Of a DNA stretch of 64,000 bases, positions 46,941 to 58,525 are shown piece after piece (within the stretch, counting starts at the first letter, position 1; each line of letters opens with the position of its first letter). This DNA is from Doryteuthis pealeii. Lineage: Eukaryota; Mollusca; Cephalopoda; Myopsida; Loliginidae. The DNA lies in contig CM042163.1 in assembly GCA_023376005.1 (NCBI GenBank), positions 5,870,367-5,934,366 on the forward strand. Reading direction: 5' to 3'. The notes beneath the pieces were generated by a model, which saw nothing but the letters and a program-made list of their open reading frames with translations, had not been told where the DNA came from and did not search any database. The position numbers were made by a program, and so were the translations under genes.

Positions 46941-46959
46941 TTTTTATTTGTTGTTAGAT

Positions 46960-47730
46960 TCATTTGATACACCAACAAAGAGTACACTATTTTTTTTTAA
47001 AATGAGTATGCTACTCCAAAAGAATTGCAGTGTTTGGTCATTTCCCTTTTCGGTAAACTCGATATTATCTTCTTCAGAAAAAACAAGACAAACTAACTCA
47101 AAAGAAATTCTCTTAGTTTTACTTATAATATAAAAAGCACAATTATTCATATATGTTAAAGTGTAGAACTTTTAAAATCCCAAAATAACAGATGCATTGA
47201 TTTTAAAACTGAATGAAAATTGGATGAGAAGTTAAAAATTATAGTAAAGAAAATAAAGTGCAGAAAAATTAGAAATAGCTACATAATAATGTGTAGATCC
47301 TCCCTTCAACTGAATAATGGGAGCTACATGACTAAAAGTGAAATCTATAAGGTGCTGGAATCATTGTGGGAATATATCTATCCAGGTTTCAGAATTGTCC
47401 ATAACTGAATTGAGTTTGTGTGGCCGCAGAGAATGTAGTGAGGTCTGCAATATGTCCCATACATTCTCAATGGAATTTACATATTGCAAGAATGGAAGTC
47501 AATGGAGTACCTAGAAATCATCAAAGAGTTTCTGGAACCAATTTTGTATCACCAGTGTATGGATGGGGTGTTTTATTATTCTATTAAAACAAACCATCAG
47601 TATCAGAAAATCTGACAAATATAAGGGGAGGGGAGGCATAAATGGGGTCTGCAATAAGATCTGTGTATATGACACGTGTCAAGAAAGAGACTTTCTTGTT
47701 TTACTATTGTCTCTTGCAAAATCCACCAGA

Positions 47731-47764
<34 letters not shown>

Positions 47765-48490
47765 ACCACCAAATAAAGAGTCATTAATAACTTGAATAAC
47801 CCACAACTGACAGTCTGGATCTATAGTCTTATGTTGTCTCCTTCATCTGGAAGCAGTTTTGTGTCTCCTGTGTATGATGAGGACGGGGGTAATTATTCTA
47901 TTAGAACAAACCAATAAAGAGTCATTAATAACCTGAACAACGCACAACTGACAGTCTCGTGTTGTCTTCTTCATACATGAACAGTTTATTCAAAAGAGCC
48001 CTAAATACAACATGTCTGACCAGGCGAAATATCAGAAGTTTTCTGCCCCAAATGATGTACAGTAACTGATGTTAAGGGTGACAATAATTTTTACCTTTTT
48101 GGTTGACAACTTTGAAATTCTTTCTTTGCTTTACAATGTGTTGACTGATGAGTTGAGCAACACTAACATTAAATTGGGATCTGGTTTGATACAAAGTTTT
48201 CCTTTATTAGGTGGTTTCCATATTTGATAGTCGTGGGTGGTTCCATTCTTGCATCAAACGTGGTGCCTGCAGTTTCCATCTGCTGCTCATGTCTTTCCAG
48301 AATTCGTATATTCCTGTTTATACGTTTGTTACACTTGCCTCACAAAAAACCTGAAGTAGTTACCATCTTGGCGATTGTACTCTCTCCTTCTGGCTCCAAT
48401 AACTATTTTGCTGTCAGATTGTCCCATGAAAGACTGCCATAGCTACACTACCTCTTTACATATCTTATCACTCACAGAGGTTTTTTTTTA
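46960..48490 (-). pseudogene. degenerate Tc1-like transposon
   Basis: 46960-47990 is the inverted partner of 35390-36400. In minus orientation its 3' portion (47400-47520) is collinear with the PDLNPIENV fragment at 45790-46100, though broken by stops. At 48380-48440 the minus strand reads QSDSKIVIGARRRESTIAKM, which resembles the N-terminal helix-turn-helix of Tc1-like transposases; this part is less certain. A (CA)n run lies at 47730-47762. Together this suggests one roughly 1.5-kb decayed element. Confidence 0.55.
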
Positions 48491-49474
48491 CAGAGTTCAT
48501 TTCTACAAGTTGGATACAGGGGGAACAATATCCAGATATTGATGTCTCTAATTCGTTTATCTGTTAGATTATTGAAGATTGGTTTTTCACGAGGAAGAAT
48601 ATATTTGACTCTAGCAAACATGGGGGGGGGGTTTAAAATGACTCCAATGACTTATTCGGATTGTGAATAAAATTTTTTTTAAAACCCATCTTTATAAAAA
48701 TAGTAGCATATGACTATTAGGAATTTCTTAGCAATGATTTTAAGACTGAAATTTCTTTTACTTTTTATCTTTCTGGGTGTTTTTTTTTTAAATCTATGTA
48801 CTGAACTGATGAAGCAAATTCCTGAGTTTCTTCTGAATTAAAACTCTTCTTGAGTACTTGGTTTAAATTTGATACAAATAGATAACTGTTCAATTAGAAT
48901 ATTTTCTTTTGTGTCACAGTTTGTTATCTAGTAATAAGTAGTTAAGTACTAAGTAGTTAAGTAATAAAAAAAAGTAACTTATTCTGTTTATTATTTTCTT
49001 GACTCCTTTTATTTTAATTTTTTCAGATTAAACTATTTCTATTCTTTAACCCTTGTTAATCTGTTAATATCAAAACTGGAAATGTCTTTTCAATAATTCT
49101 CCATTAATTCTAATCAGTCTTTTTCAAAACATTCAAATACATTTCAGAAACTTTTAAGTCAAATTCTTCTATTCAATAAAATCCTGTTTTTGTGTCAACC
49201 TGTTTTAAAGTTCATTACCTATTTACCTCAGAACTCATTCTATTTAAATAAAGTCCTATTATTATTGTAATCTGAATCATTCTGCTCAATTATAATGAAC
49301 TAAGCACCGATTTCTTTACTTTGCTTGAAGAGCTGCTGTGAGTGGTTTAAAGTAGGCAAAGAGTTAATTACAATTCTCTTTAGCACTGAAGATAACTATA
49401 ATTTGTCTTCATTTTTTTGTATTTAACCTCTAAAATGCAGAAACTTTTTTAAATTCTGAACATTGACATTTAAG
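48491..49474. other. AT-rich, no gene seen
   Basis: Only a small TAAGTAGTTAAG tandem (48930-48970) was noticed. Confidence 0.4.
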
Positions 49475-49748
49475 TTTTTCTGTATTATTTGGATTTTTCA
49501 GACTATTGTCCTCATCTTTGTTGTTATATACACAACGTTTCAGCCAATGTGTCCTCCAGCCTTCTTCAGCTGTTTCTTGTCAAACTTGGGAACCTTCACT
49601 TTGAATTTGGGAGCCTTCATGGAAATTTGAAGAAAGCCAGAGGACACATCGGCCAAAACATTGTGTATATAACACTAAAGACGAGGACAATAGCCCGAAA
49701 AATCCAAATAATACAAATTATCAAGCCTCATCTCCAAAATTTAGATAA
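49475..49748. mobile_element. Penelope-like foldback F3
   Basis: The left arm (49475-49580) and right arm (49625-49748) are inverted copies with a spacer of about 45 bp, the most compact of the three. Shared strings include TTATTTGGATTTTTC, TCCTCATCTTTGTTG and CCTCCAGCCTTCTTCAG. The left arm in minus orientation keeps CTGAAGA...GAAAC. Confidence 0.75.
49530..49580 (-). ncRNA. hammerhead-like motif in F3 left arm
   Basis: On the minus strand CTGAAGA (49569-49563), GGCTG, loop, GGCT, then GAAAC (49541-49537) and GTTGTG. The GAAA core is intact and ACGT forms the short self-complementary stem III. Stem II relies on G-T pairs and stem I (ACA/TGT) is interrupted by one mismatch at its base. Confidence 0.4.
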
Positions 49749-50836
49749 ATAAGTTTTTCTGGTCTCTTACTAGTTCCAATTCGCTGTAAATGGTATTTCT
49801 TGTTCCACCATAAAATGAATTCCTATTTATTACAAAAACCTTTTACTGCTTTTATCCTGTCTACTAAGAAGCATCCGTTTCATTTTAGGAGTTCAAGCTT
49901 TTCAACATTTCTTATAATAAAAGTACTTTTTGCTGCTGCGATAATTTATTTTATTTTTATCTTTTAAGGGAATTTACAAATAAGCATTACAGGTTGAAAA
50001 ATTAGCCATCAAGTTAATGAGTCTTTAAAACCATGTTGTTTTTTTGTTTTTTTTGTGAGTGTGTGTGCTTAATTCATTAGCAGTAAAGTAAATCTAGTTG
50101 CATACTCTACGCATTTGGGATGCGGTTAATGTTCTAACCTTGAATAGATTTCAAGTTTCATTTTGATAGAAAATTAGTTTGAATGTGTTGAAGTGAAATG
50201 AGGAGAGATTTAAAGTTTAGTTGAAATCAACATCATCGACTGAGTAAAGTTTTAGTTTCACTTTCACTTTGATGAATTGTATTGATATTTTTTTTTGTTG
50301 TTTTTTTTATTGAAAAGAGAACAACTGCTGTGATAATGGAAACGAATCCCAACCCATTAGTGTTGAAAAAGAAGCTTTTAATTTAAAATTTCCTCTCACC
50401 AAAATTTAATCTTTGACTTTCTCTTCCTTCCGGTTAAAAAAAACAACAACAAAATTTTCTTTGTTTATCTCTTTTGTTCATCTTAAGAAAAATAGTTGAC
50501 CCAATATTGTATAATATTGTTATAGGGTCAAATTTGATCTCGAAAAAACCAAACCACGGCAACCAATGTTTCAGTTTCACTACATTGTTGTTGTATGATA
50601 AATTGAATCTGGTTGAACCCATTATACAACAATTTGGTTAAAACAAAAGTGGGAAAAATGTTTATTAATTCAAACCAGCAATTTGTTTATAATAATCTTT
50701 AGAATTACCTCGAAATTATTTAAAGCTGCATCGAGAACACGATTCAATTAATAAAAAAAACAAAAATAAAACAAACTATTGAAAAACTATTGTACAAATG
50801 ATGATGTAACTGTAGAAACAAAATAGCTTTACTCCA
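49749..50836. other. AT-rich, no gene seen
   Basis: No repeat family or domain was recognised. Confidence 0.4.
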
Positions 50837-51137
50837 TAATATAAAAAGTACAATAATGTTTTTATGTTAAGATGTAGAACTTATAAAAATGTACATCTGA
50901 CAAAAATCCAAAAAGGATGACCATTAATGCATTGATTTTAAAGATGAATGAAAACTGCCTCTTAGAAGATAGATGTTTAATGCAAAATATTATCTGCTAA
51001 AGTTTGAGGTAAGCCTAATAAGATATATATTGGAGCAATTGAGAGTCTATGGAAACAATGGTTTTACAACCACAAAATATCATTATGCAAAATATTATCT
51101 ACTAAATAAGTTAGAGGTGAGCTTAATAAGATATATA
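50837..51137. repeat. Tc1-end fragment plus roughly 100-bp tandem unit
   Basis: 50837-50960 matches 47130-47220 (AATATAAAAAG, TTAA(G/A)(A/G)TGTAGAACTT, GCATTGATTTTAAA). Then a unit AAATATTATCT(G/A)CTAAA...AAGATATATA-TTGGAGCAAT...ATTATGC is present twice. The second copy is interrupted by the mariner and resumes at 52407. Confidence 0.75.
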
Positions 51138-52404
51138 ACATATTACTCAATAAGTCCTGGGTCTAACTAATAAACAACTTTTAGGCAAAATTCAACTTTA
51201 TTCATCAACATAGTCTCCCTCTAGAGTGATACACTGATTCTAATTCCGATGCCTTTTTTTTCTAGAACAATTTGTCTTTAGCCTCAAAATATGCCTCAGT
51301 TTCTTATATCACTTCTTCATTGGAGCCAAATCTCATTCTTTTGAGGTCTGCAAATAACCAGTAGACCCTGGGGACCAGATCTGGAGAATAGGGTGGGTGC
51401 AGAAGCAATTCGAAGTGCAATTCATGTAGTTTTGTCATTGTTGCGATCAACTTGTAACTTTGTGCATTGTCTTGGTGAAAGAGCACTTTTTTTCTACTTC
51501 ATTTGTGGCAATTTTTGGCGATTTCTTGCTTCAAACACATCAATAATACTATATAATGTTCACTATTGATGGTTCTTCCTTTCTCAAGGTAATTGATAAA
51601 CAAAATATCTTGCAGATCCCAAAATACAGAGGCCAAAACCTTGTTGCTGATATTTTTATCTTTGGTCACTTTGGATGGCTTTCACCTGCTGCTGTCCACT
51701 CAGCTGACTGCCGATTTGACTCTGGAGTAAAGTGGTGGATCCATGTTTCATCCATTGTCACATATTTATGCAAAAACTCTTTTTTGTTGTGTTGAAACAT
51801 TTACAAACAATGCACTGAATCGTCGACAAGTTGTTGTTTTTGATCGACTGTGAGCAAACGTGGCACCCACTTTGAACACAGCTTTCTCGTTGACAAATGT
51901 TCATGTAAGATGGTGAATACGCTGCCTTCTGATCTCTTTAACTCCTATGCTATCTCAGGTAACTTCAATTTACAATCAGCCAAAATGAGTTTGTGGAGTT
52001 TCTGGTGTTTTCCAGGACAACTGCCGAATTTGGGCGACCTGAGTGTTCAGCATCATTTCTCTGTATGACCGCATTTAAAGTCAGCATACCACTTCTTAAC
52101 CGTTGTTTCCGACAGAGCAGATTGTGAATAACACTTATTAAGCCATTGCTTTGCTTGAACAGTATTTTTTTCCCATCAGAAAGCAATGCTTTATCAACAC
52201 ACGAAATTCAGATTTTTCCATTGTTTTGAAAATTTGCAACGGTAGCTTCATTTAAATAACTGTAATTTGAAAACTAATAATCCAATTGGGCTCAGATTTT
52301 GACACATGCCATTTGAAGGTTAGTATTTTATTTAAAAAATCATATGGATTTTTTATTAGTGGTGCCATCTATATGTCAGTCCCGGGATTTATTGAGTGAT
52401 GTGT
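51138..52404 (-). mobile_element. complete mariner transposon, inactive
   Basis: 1267 bp. TIRs ACATATTACTCAATAAGTCC (left) and ACACATCACTCAATAAATCC (right, reversed) extend to about 30 bp and are flanked by TA on both sides (51136-51137, 52405-52406). Minus-strand transposase blocks in order: NAVIQRNDAEHSGRPNSAVV (52186-51965 frame), then the Q-W-S/T-like middle, then LFHQDNAQSYKLIATMTKLH and HPPYSPDLVPRVYWLFADLK (51486-51304), the block with the conserved DN and YSPDL..xDYxLF. Frames are broken several times, so it is non-autonomous. It sits within a tandem unit that is otherwise continuous. Confidence 0.95.
51304..52260 (-). pseudogene. mariner transposase pseudogene
   Basis: Typical mariner transposases have about 340-350 residues. 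Here the matching segments cover much of that length but are split over at least three frames with stops. The last catalytic region has VPRVYW where family members have a conserved D before YW, so the third acidic residue appears lost. Confidence 0.85.
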
Positions 52405-53474
52405 TATTGGAGCAATGGAGAATCTATGGAAACAATGGTTTTACAACCACAAAATCTCATTATGCAAATAGCAGAACTCTGTTAAACTGTGTATTGGTGC
52501 AGAAAGTTAAAAATGGGGCATCTCCTGAAATTGATAATAACAAAAAGAATGTAAATATGTAATGGTTGGTTCAAAAAATAGGCAGTTATGTTTAGAAGAG
52601 AAGTTGTCTATTGTGGTTTTACTTGAGAAGTATAATTATTGAATAAAATCCAAAGTAGTCTCTAAATGTAGGCAATAAAATAAATTCTTATGCCTTCTAC
52701 TTCCTGACTAATCTTTAGTTGAGTAGGAGAGGTGATTTTTATACTCATATGAAGGAGGAGGAGGAGGAGTTGATAGTATGAGATGTACTCATATTTATCT
52801 ATTTGCAACTGGTGAATCTTCCCCTTTCATTGCCTGATAATCACTTTTTAGCATAAAAACATCATGAGAATGTTTTGGTTTATACAAACCATCCAAGTAA
52901 GACAAACAAGACATGTTGGGCACTGTTTAAGAAGCAGTAACAAACTCAGAAGTGAACTCCTACACATGGACACACCAGTTTTGGCCAATTAGTAAAAACT
53001 TATAATCATTAGCTCTGTGCTAACTCTGGATGCCGTGTAGAGGATCTGCCAAGAGCAACAGATGATATGAACGGATGGCAAAAGAGTCAAGGGAATCTGT
53101 ACTATCAGCCCAACTTGATGATGATGAGTACTTTATAAATAGTTCTTTCATTGAAGATCAACCATTGTTGCTGCTGCTGCTGCTGCTATTGCTGCTGCTG
53201 CTACTACTTAACCTAAAGTCGAAGTTGTTACTTTTGCTTAATGGCTTTTCTATTCAATTACTCAATTTACTCATCTTTTAATAATGGAATATTCTGCTGA
53301 TGTAGAAAAGTGTTACATACTCATAAATATTAAATGTTTCTATTACAGCAAAAAAAAAAAAAATGCTAAAATTTTCAGCCATCAAAAATAAAGAAAAAAT
53401 GAACCAAAATAAATAAGAAAATGTTATATTTAGATTTAAAAATATAATTAGGGGGGGGTATTTTTTAAAAAACG
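52405..53474. other. no gene seen; tandem-unit remainder and CTG run
   Basis: 52407-52465 completes the interrupted tandem unit. A CTG/CTA triplet run lies at about 53168-53207 and makes the Leu run of a shadow frame. Otherwise AT-rich. Confidence 0.5.
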
Positions 53475-54165
53475 TTCAATGATTATTATTATTATTTTCA
53501 CTCCTTTTGAGTTTTTCATATCAGTGTTAGCTGATGGTATTTCACTGGAGTCTGAGCAACAACAAGTCCCTCAGGTCTCCAGGACTCTTCTGAGTATTCT
53601 AGCCGATTGCAGCAGTGCAGTAGTCTGGATGGTCTCAATTCTTCCTCTGATTTCTAGATCCTCCAGTCTTTTTTCTGAGTTTATTGGGACCGTTCCAAGT
53701 GCACCAACTACAATTGGTATCACTTTCACTCTCATATTCCACAGCTTTTTCAATTCTCTGGCAAGGTCCAGGTATTTATCCATCTTTTCATTTTCCTTCA
53801 GCTTCACCCTGTGATCTGCTGGGACCGCAAAGTCCACCAGTTGACACGTTCTCTTTTTTTTTGTTAATCAACACTAGGTCTGGTCTCCTGGCTGGGATCG
53901 GGTGATCTGTCTTTATCTCGAAGTCCCAGAGAATTTTATGCATTTCATTCTCAAGAACAGATTCTGGTTTATGCATATACCATTTTGTTGTATGGTCAAA
54001 GTTTAATTTTTTTGCATAATTCCCAGTGGATCACCTTCCCAACCCAGTCATGCCTAGCTTTGTATTCCCGTTGTGCTAGTTTGCTACATTCACTTAATAC
54101 ATGGTTTACAGTCTCATCTCTGACACCGCACAGTCTACATTTACTGTTTTGTTGCGTCTTATCAA
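53475..54165 (-). pseudogene. RLE-type non-LTR retrotransposon 3' end
   Basis: Minus-strand translation, across frame breaks, gives CRLCGVRDETVNHVLSEC (C-x2-C-x8-H-x4-C zinc knuckle), then AQREYKARHD, HWELCKK, VLENEMHKILWDFEIKTDHP, ARRPDLVLINKKK, then DFAVPADHRVKL and KYLDLARELKKLWN and VKVIPIVVGALGTV. A CCHC finger followed by RHD and an RPD...(D/E) arrangement is the hallmark of the restriction-like endonuclease at the C-terminus of R2/R4/NeSL-type retrotransposons. Several frameshifts; only the 3' end is present. It ends in an (ATT)n tail at 53480. Confidence 0.88.
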
Positions 54166-54189
54166 TTTTTATTATTATTGTTGTTGTTG

Positions 54190-54440
54190 TTATTATTAAT
54201 TCACTCTTTGTGAGTTTTTCACACCAATTTTAACTCGTGGTCTTTCACTCGTGTAACTAAATGACAACCAAGTCTTCTCAGGACTCTTCTTCTGATTATT
54301 CTAGCTGATTTTAATAATGCTGTGGTCTATATGCTCTCTATTCTTCCACTGATTTCCAATTTTTCCTGTCTTTTTTCCAACTCCTAGTAGAGCATTCGAA
54401 GTGCACCAACTATAATTGGTATCACCATCAAATGATTCTT
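54190..54440 (-). pseudogene. second, older copy of the same retrotransposon 3' end
   Basis: Collinear with 53490-53720 (TTCACTC...GTGAGTTTTTCA, CAGGACTCTTCT...GATTATTCTAGC, GTGCACCAACTA(C/T)AATTGGTAT) but more diverged. It lies directly behind the first copy with a (TTG)n/(ATT)n spacer. Confidence 0.7.
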
Positions 54441-55019
54441 CTTATTTTTTATTTAAAGAACTGTTTCCCACTTCTTAAAAATTATAAGAGCAGTTTCTTA
54501 AAAAAGACTAAAAAATGTTTTCTCCAACATTTCATATTTTGTATTTGTTAAAGATTTTAAAATAATAGTTAAAAAAATGAAACCAACATCAGTGACAACA
54601 ATAATAGTAGTAGGGATATTATTATGAGTGAATGCCCCTCATGGCCTTGTGCTTTAACCAACAGTCATCCATTTTTGTATTTCTATTTCCTCTCTTTCTG
54701 TTTCATTTGTGTGACACTTTTGGTTGAACAGACAAACGAATTTAGTGACAATGACTTTTATATATTCTATCTTAAAATTATAATTTTTAAGTCTGATTAA
54801 TTTTCTAATTGTAATAATTAGAAATGCTTTAAAGACTTTTTTCTATGAGTGTGAGATTAAATGACATTAAAATCATTGATATTTTCAAAATTTTGTATCT
54901 CGTTTGTATAAAGTCTCCTTGTAATTCTCCTGGTTATTAATTCCATTGTGAAATGACTTGAATATTGGAATTCTTAGATTAATTTACATCTCAAGATATA
55001 AAATGTGGAGAGGAGAGTA
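54441..55019. other. AT-rich, no gene seen
   Basis: No repeat or domain recognised. Confidence 0.4.
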
Positions 55020-55160
55020 GCCCCAACAGCAAAGAGAGCCAGAAAGAGGGAGAAAAACAGCAGCCCCAGAAAGTATTACCGTTTGTGTGCAGCCAGTGCA
55101 CCAAAGATTGTCACTCACGAATTGGCCTACACAGCCACTTGTGCAGATGCAGATCATTTT
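55020..55160 (+). pseudogene. LINE-type C-terminal zinc-finger fragment
   Basis: In the frame through 55080 the plus strand reads PFVCSQCTKDCHSRIGLHSH. C-x2-C followed by C-x-SRIGL-x-SH is a finger seen at the C-terminus of several animal non-LTR retrotransposon ORFs. The preceding basic segment (KRARKREKNSSPRK) would fit. It is short and isolated, so the call is tentative. Confidence 0.5.
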
Positions 55161-55420
55161 TTATTTATTCATATATTTTTTTGTTGACATTACACCATCG
55201 TCCTTAGTGGACAGAAAAGTGCCAACAATGAAATAATAAAAAAAAACAGTTTGCATTCATCAGATAAGAATAGAGCAAAATAGTCAGTAAAAAAACAAAA
55301 TTCCTTTTTATTCTTTTTAAAAAAATGTTTTTCAGTCTAACTTTCCTTTGTGATTCTGTTAAAAAGTTTTATTGATATTTTAAAGATTTTCATAAATGAG
55401 AAGAATTTCTTAACTCTTAA

Positions 55421-55624
55421 CATCCTGTTGAGAATTTTCTAAGTCCAGAGGAATCCCATTCCTATAAGGATCTATCAAAAATGCTAAAAATTGTCTTTTC
55501 ATTTAAAGTTACCTGTTATTTCCCTTAAATCAAAGATGTTTAATATTACATTTAAACAAAGTCTATCATTTGGGGTAGATTAGGAAATGTGACTTCTGGC
55601 GGCGGAATGAGGTTGTATAGGATG
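55421..55624 (+). mobile_element. TTAA-type MITE family E, copy 2
   Basis: Flanked exactly by TTAA (55417-55420 and 55625-55628). Ends CATCCTGTTGAG and TGTATAGGATG. 204 bp, collinear with 42766-42983. Confidence 0.88.
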
Positions 55625-55704
55625 TTAAGGTTAAAGTATTGCTACAACAGATTATTCTATAGCAACAAGATTAACAAAATCCTGTCATTATTTCCTCACC
55701 CCCC

Positions 55705-55765
55705 CCCACACACACACACTTGGTCCTCACTTATTCAAACACACACACACACACACACACACACA
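55705..55765. repeat. (CA)n microsatellites
   Basis: Two CA runs separated by TTGGTCCTCACTTATTCAAA. Confidence 0.93.
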
Positions 55766-56629
55766 GTTGGTTGTCACTTATCAACCATCTCATTTACCAA
55801 CCACCTGCTGCACCTATCACTGGTATTACATGCCTTCTACCAATAAGAGAAAAAGAGAAACTCTATTCTGTCACTGTACAGAGGAGTATTAAATGCTACC
55901 TATTTAATTTCATTATATCCTTTGATAATAGTTGAGATCTGCTTAAATTTGAGGGCATTGAGTGAATTTATCTTCCTATGATGATATATCTAGAATATTT
56001 TAGGGTAGATAAAATAATACACCTAAATAAATAGGATATTTTTTAAAAATCCCAAGTTGAAATAAGACAAATTATTACCCTTTTGATTTTTATACTAAGG
56101 AAAGGAGATGGGCGCTGTTAACATCAGATTTGCTGATTTTCTGATTTATAAGTTTTAAAAATGAACATAGACCTTATAGTGGTCCAATTAAAGAAACAAA
56201 CAAAACAATTTGGTTCTTTTCTTTCTCAGAAAATGAATAAGAAGAAATTTTTTGAAAGTTTTATTATCCTATTGAAATAGGGTTTCCAAAATTTCCCAAA
56301 AGTCCATGATTCTACCTTTGACTCCATTGGTCATTATTGACATTGGTAGTTCAGTCATAATAAAGTTATAGCCGATAGGACAAGATATCAACTAATTTCC
56401 GTTTCTTCTTCCTTCTTATTGGCCCTACCTTGCTTTCAAATGATGATCAGTCAATTTCATTCGATGGGTTGATTTCATATATTTCAATTTTGAAATTTAA
56501 ATTTAAATGGTATCAGAACGTCTCGCATTCCGTACGTTTTAACAGACAAATTCAAGTACCGTCGATGGGCCTGATATAATGCCTTCGTTTGTCGGATCCG
56601 GCCTGCGGGCTGTAGCTTAATGACCCATC
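55766..56629. other. no gene seen
   Basis: AT-rich without recognised structure. Confidence 0.4.
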
Positions 56630-56905
56630 GTGGTGTAATGGTTAGTAAAATATCCGACCCATTGCTATTGAATAGCGAGTTCGATACTCGCTGAAGGTCT
56701 CAGATTTGCGATTCTTTTTGGTAAAAAATAGAAGTGCATTCCATCATGGCGTAATGGTTAACAAGCAATCTCGCAGATCCATTACGATTGATTAGTGAGT
56801 TTGATCCACGCTGGATGCTTCATACTACTTTGTGTCACATCCTACGGATGTCGTACGGCTGATGTAAATACCCCCTACCTGTGGCGAAAGGGTTAAGTAA
56901 ATAAC
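56630..56905 (+). repeat. SINE family S3 with two tandem tRNA-like heads
   Basis: Head 1: GTGGTGTAATGGTTAGTAAA with GCGAGTTCGATACTCGC. Head 2: TGGCGTAATGGTTAACAAGC with GTGAGTTTGATCCACGC. The body GCTGGATGCTTCATACTACT and TTGTGTCACATCCTACGG follows. Both heads have A- and B-box-like motifs about 45-50 bp apart. Confidence 0.78.
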
Positions 56906-57674
56906 TACCAACTCAACATGCATTTGAACAATGAATGGTGCAAAGGTGAAAGTATAGTTATCTACTAAGCTTACCTAAGATGTGGCACAAGGCCAGAAAT
57001 ATGGGGTGCCTGATGAGAATTAGAACTCTCTAATAAAGGAGTTGATTTTGTAAAAGTTTAGAATATTTGTATCTAAAAATTTGTCTTATTTGTTTTTATT
57101 GTTTATTTACAATAAGTGACTGCATTATTTATGCTGGGTATATGAATGTAAAAATAATTGGTTTCCAAGTCTTTTTTAGGCTGGGAAATTTAGATGAAAT
57201 GGATTCCTTCTTAATGCTGGGGGGGGGGGGGGCACCTGGCTTTAGCAAAAAGGGTTTCAATGTTTATAAGGAGGGAGATAGCCATCTTGTAACAATTCCC
57301 CCAAAAGTGAGTAAGTGCTGTGAGATGGGCACCCTTTTATAGTGTTGGGGAGTGAGGGGGGAACAGTCAGACAGAGGGGCTAAGAGACTGACCCCACTTA
57401 AAAAAAAAACAGTCTGATCTGGATCTTCTACTAATATAGTTTAAAAACCTTTCTAGCTATGACTCTTAACAATACCTAAAAGGTTGGTTAAATTTCGACT
57501 TATATTATCTATTTTAAAATGACAACCAAATTTTTTTTCTCTAAAGTTCAAAATTGTAGGTTCCAAATTATACTGATGCAAAAAAAAGAAGAAATTCAAA
57601 CTGTAAAAATGTATTTGCCCACATGAAATTTTTAATGAACTCTTTCAAAAAAAAAAAAAATGATTTACCCTACT

Positions 57675-57790
57675 CATTCAGCACAGGTAGGATCTGACAC
57701 AAGGTCACAAGGTATGGGGCATCCAGCAATTATTCAGTAGTAATGGATCTGCAAGACTAACTTACTGACGATTACATCATGACGAAATAC
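57675..57790 (-). repeat. SINE family S3, inverted
   Basis: The reverse complement carries GATGTAATCGTCAGTAAGTT (head), GCAGATCCATTACTACTGAA and GCTGGATGCCCCATACCTTG, then TGTGTCAGATCCTACC. Confidence 0.7.
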
Positions 57791-57821
57791 CCGATAAAAT
57801 CTTTCAATAAAAAGATTGGTT

Positions 57822-57965
57822 TGGTTTCTTTGTTGATGGCATATCAACCTTTGTGGTTATTTAATACCAAATCTATCCTTGTAGAAGAACAGTAGTGGTA
57901 CTATTTACCCCATAGCTGGGGAGGTGTAGATGAGGGGATTAATACTTTTCATAAGGGGATTAATC
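57822..57965 (-). repeat. S4/R-A-type tail, inverted
   Basis: GGCATATCAACCTTTGTGGT... and AGTAGTGGTACTATTTACCC, the reverse complement of 45436-45535. Confidence 0.68.
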
Positions 57966-58244
57966 ATTTGGTGATTTATAAGATTATAGATTAATCTATT
58001 GAAGCTAATGTTATCAATTTGGTTGTTATAGTTTCAAGACACGGTTGTTATGGAATCATCTTTATCTCCATTGATGAAAAACATATTCATGGAATATATC
58101 AAAGAAATGGTTTTAAGAATGATACCAGTGAGGTCGACGATTGAGTTGAGATTCTTAAATGGCGGCTTTATAATTTGGATTCACCAGGAAGATGTTTAAT
58201 TTCTTCTGAACTGTGTGAATTTGATAAAATCTTTTTATATACTT

Positions 58245-58525
58245 TCTGATCTTAAACTGCATCTAATGGTGAAGTTTCAGTTCTGGAGCTGTGGGGAGTA
58301 TGGAGTACCCCTTCATTGCTATTAGTCTCAGGTCCACTCTGACCCAGAGTGGTAGTACCTGTTAGGATACCATCTATAGGTTAAATAGAACAAAATTGAG
58401 TTAAAAAAGAAAAAGAATTTAAAAAGAAAATAATTTTAATACCCAACAAGAATGATTAAAACACTTTTTCGGCATAAAATAAACCAACAAGGGTTGACAT
58501 GCCATAAAATCCAACCAACCAACAA
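58245..58525 (+). repeat. repeat family R-A, 3' half
   Basis: From TTAAACTGCATCTAATGGTG through GGTCCACTCTGACCCAGAGT to GGGTTGACATGCCATAAAAT and an ACCAACC tail. Confidence 0.78.

Noticed and set aside
53479..53814. 111-codon plus-strand frame at the RLE retrotransposon
   Set aside because: It is the antisense shadow of the retrotransposon C-terminal frame on the minus strand.
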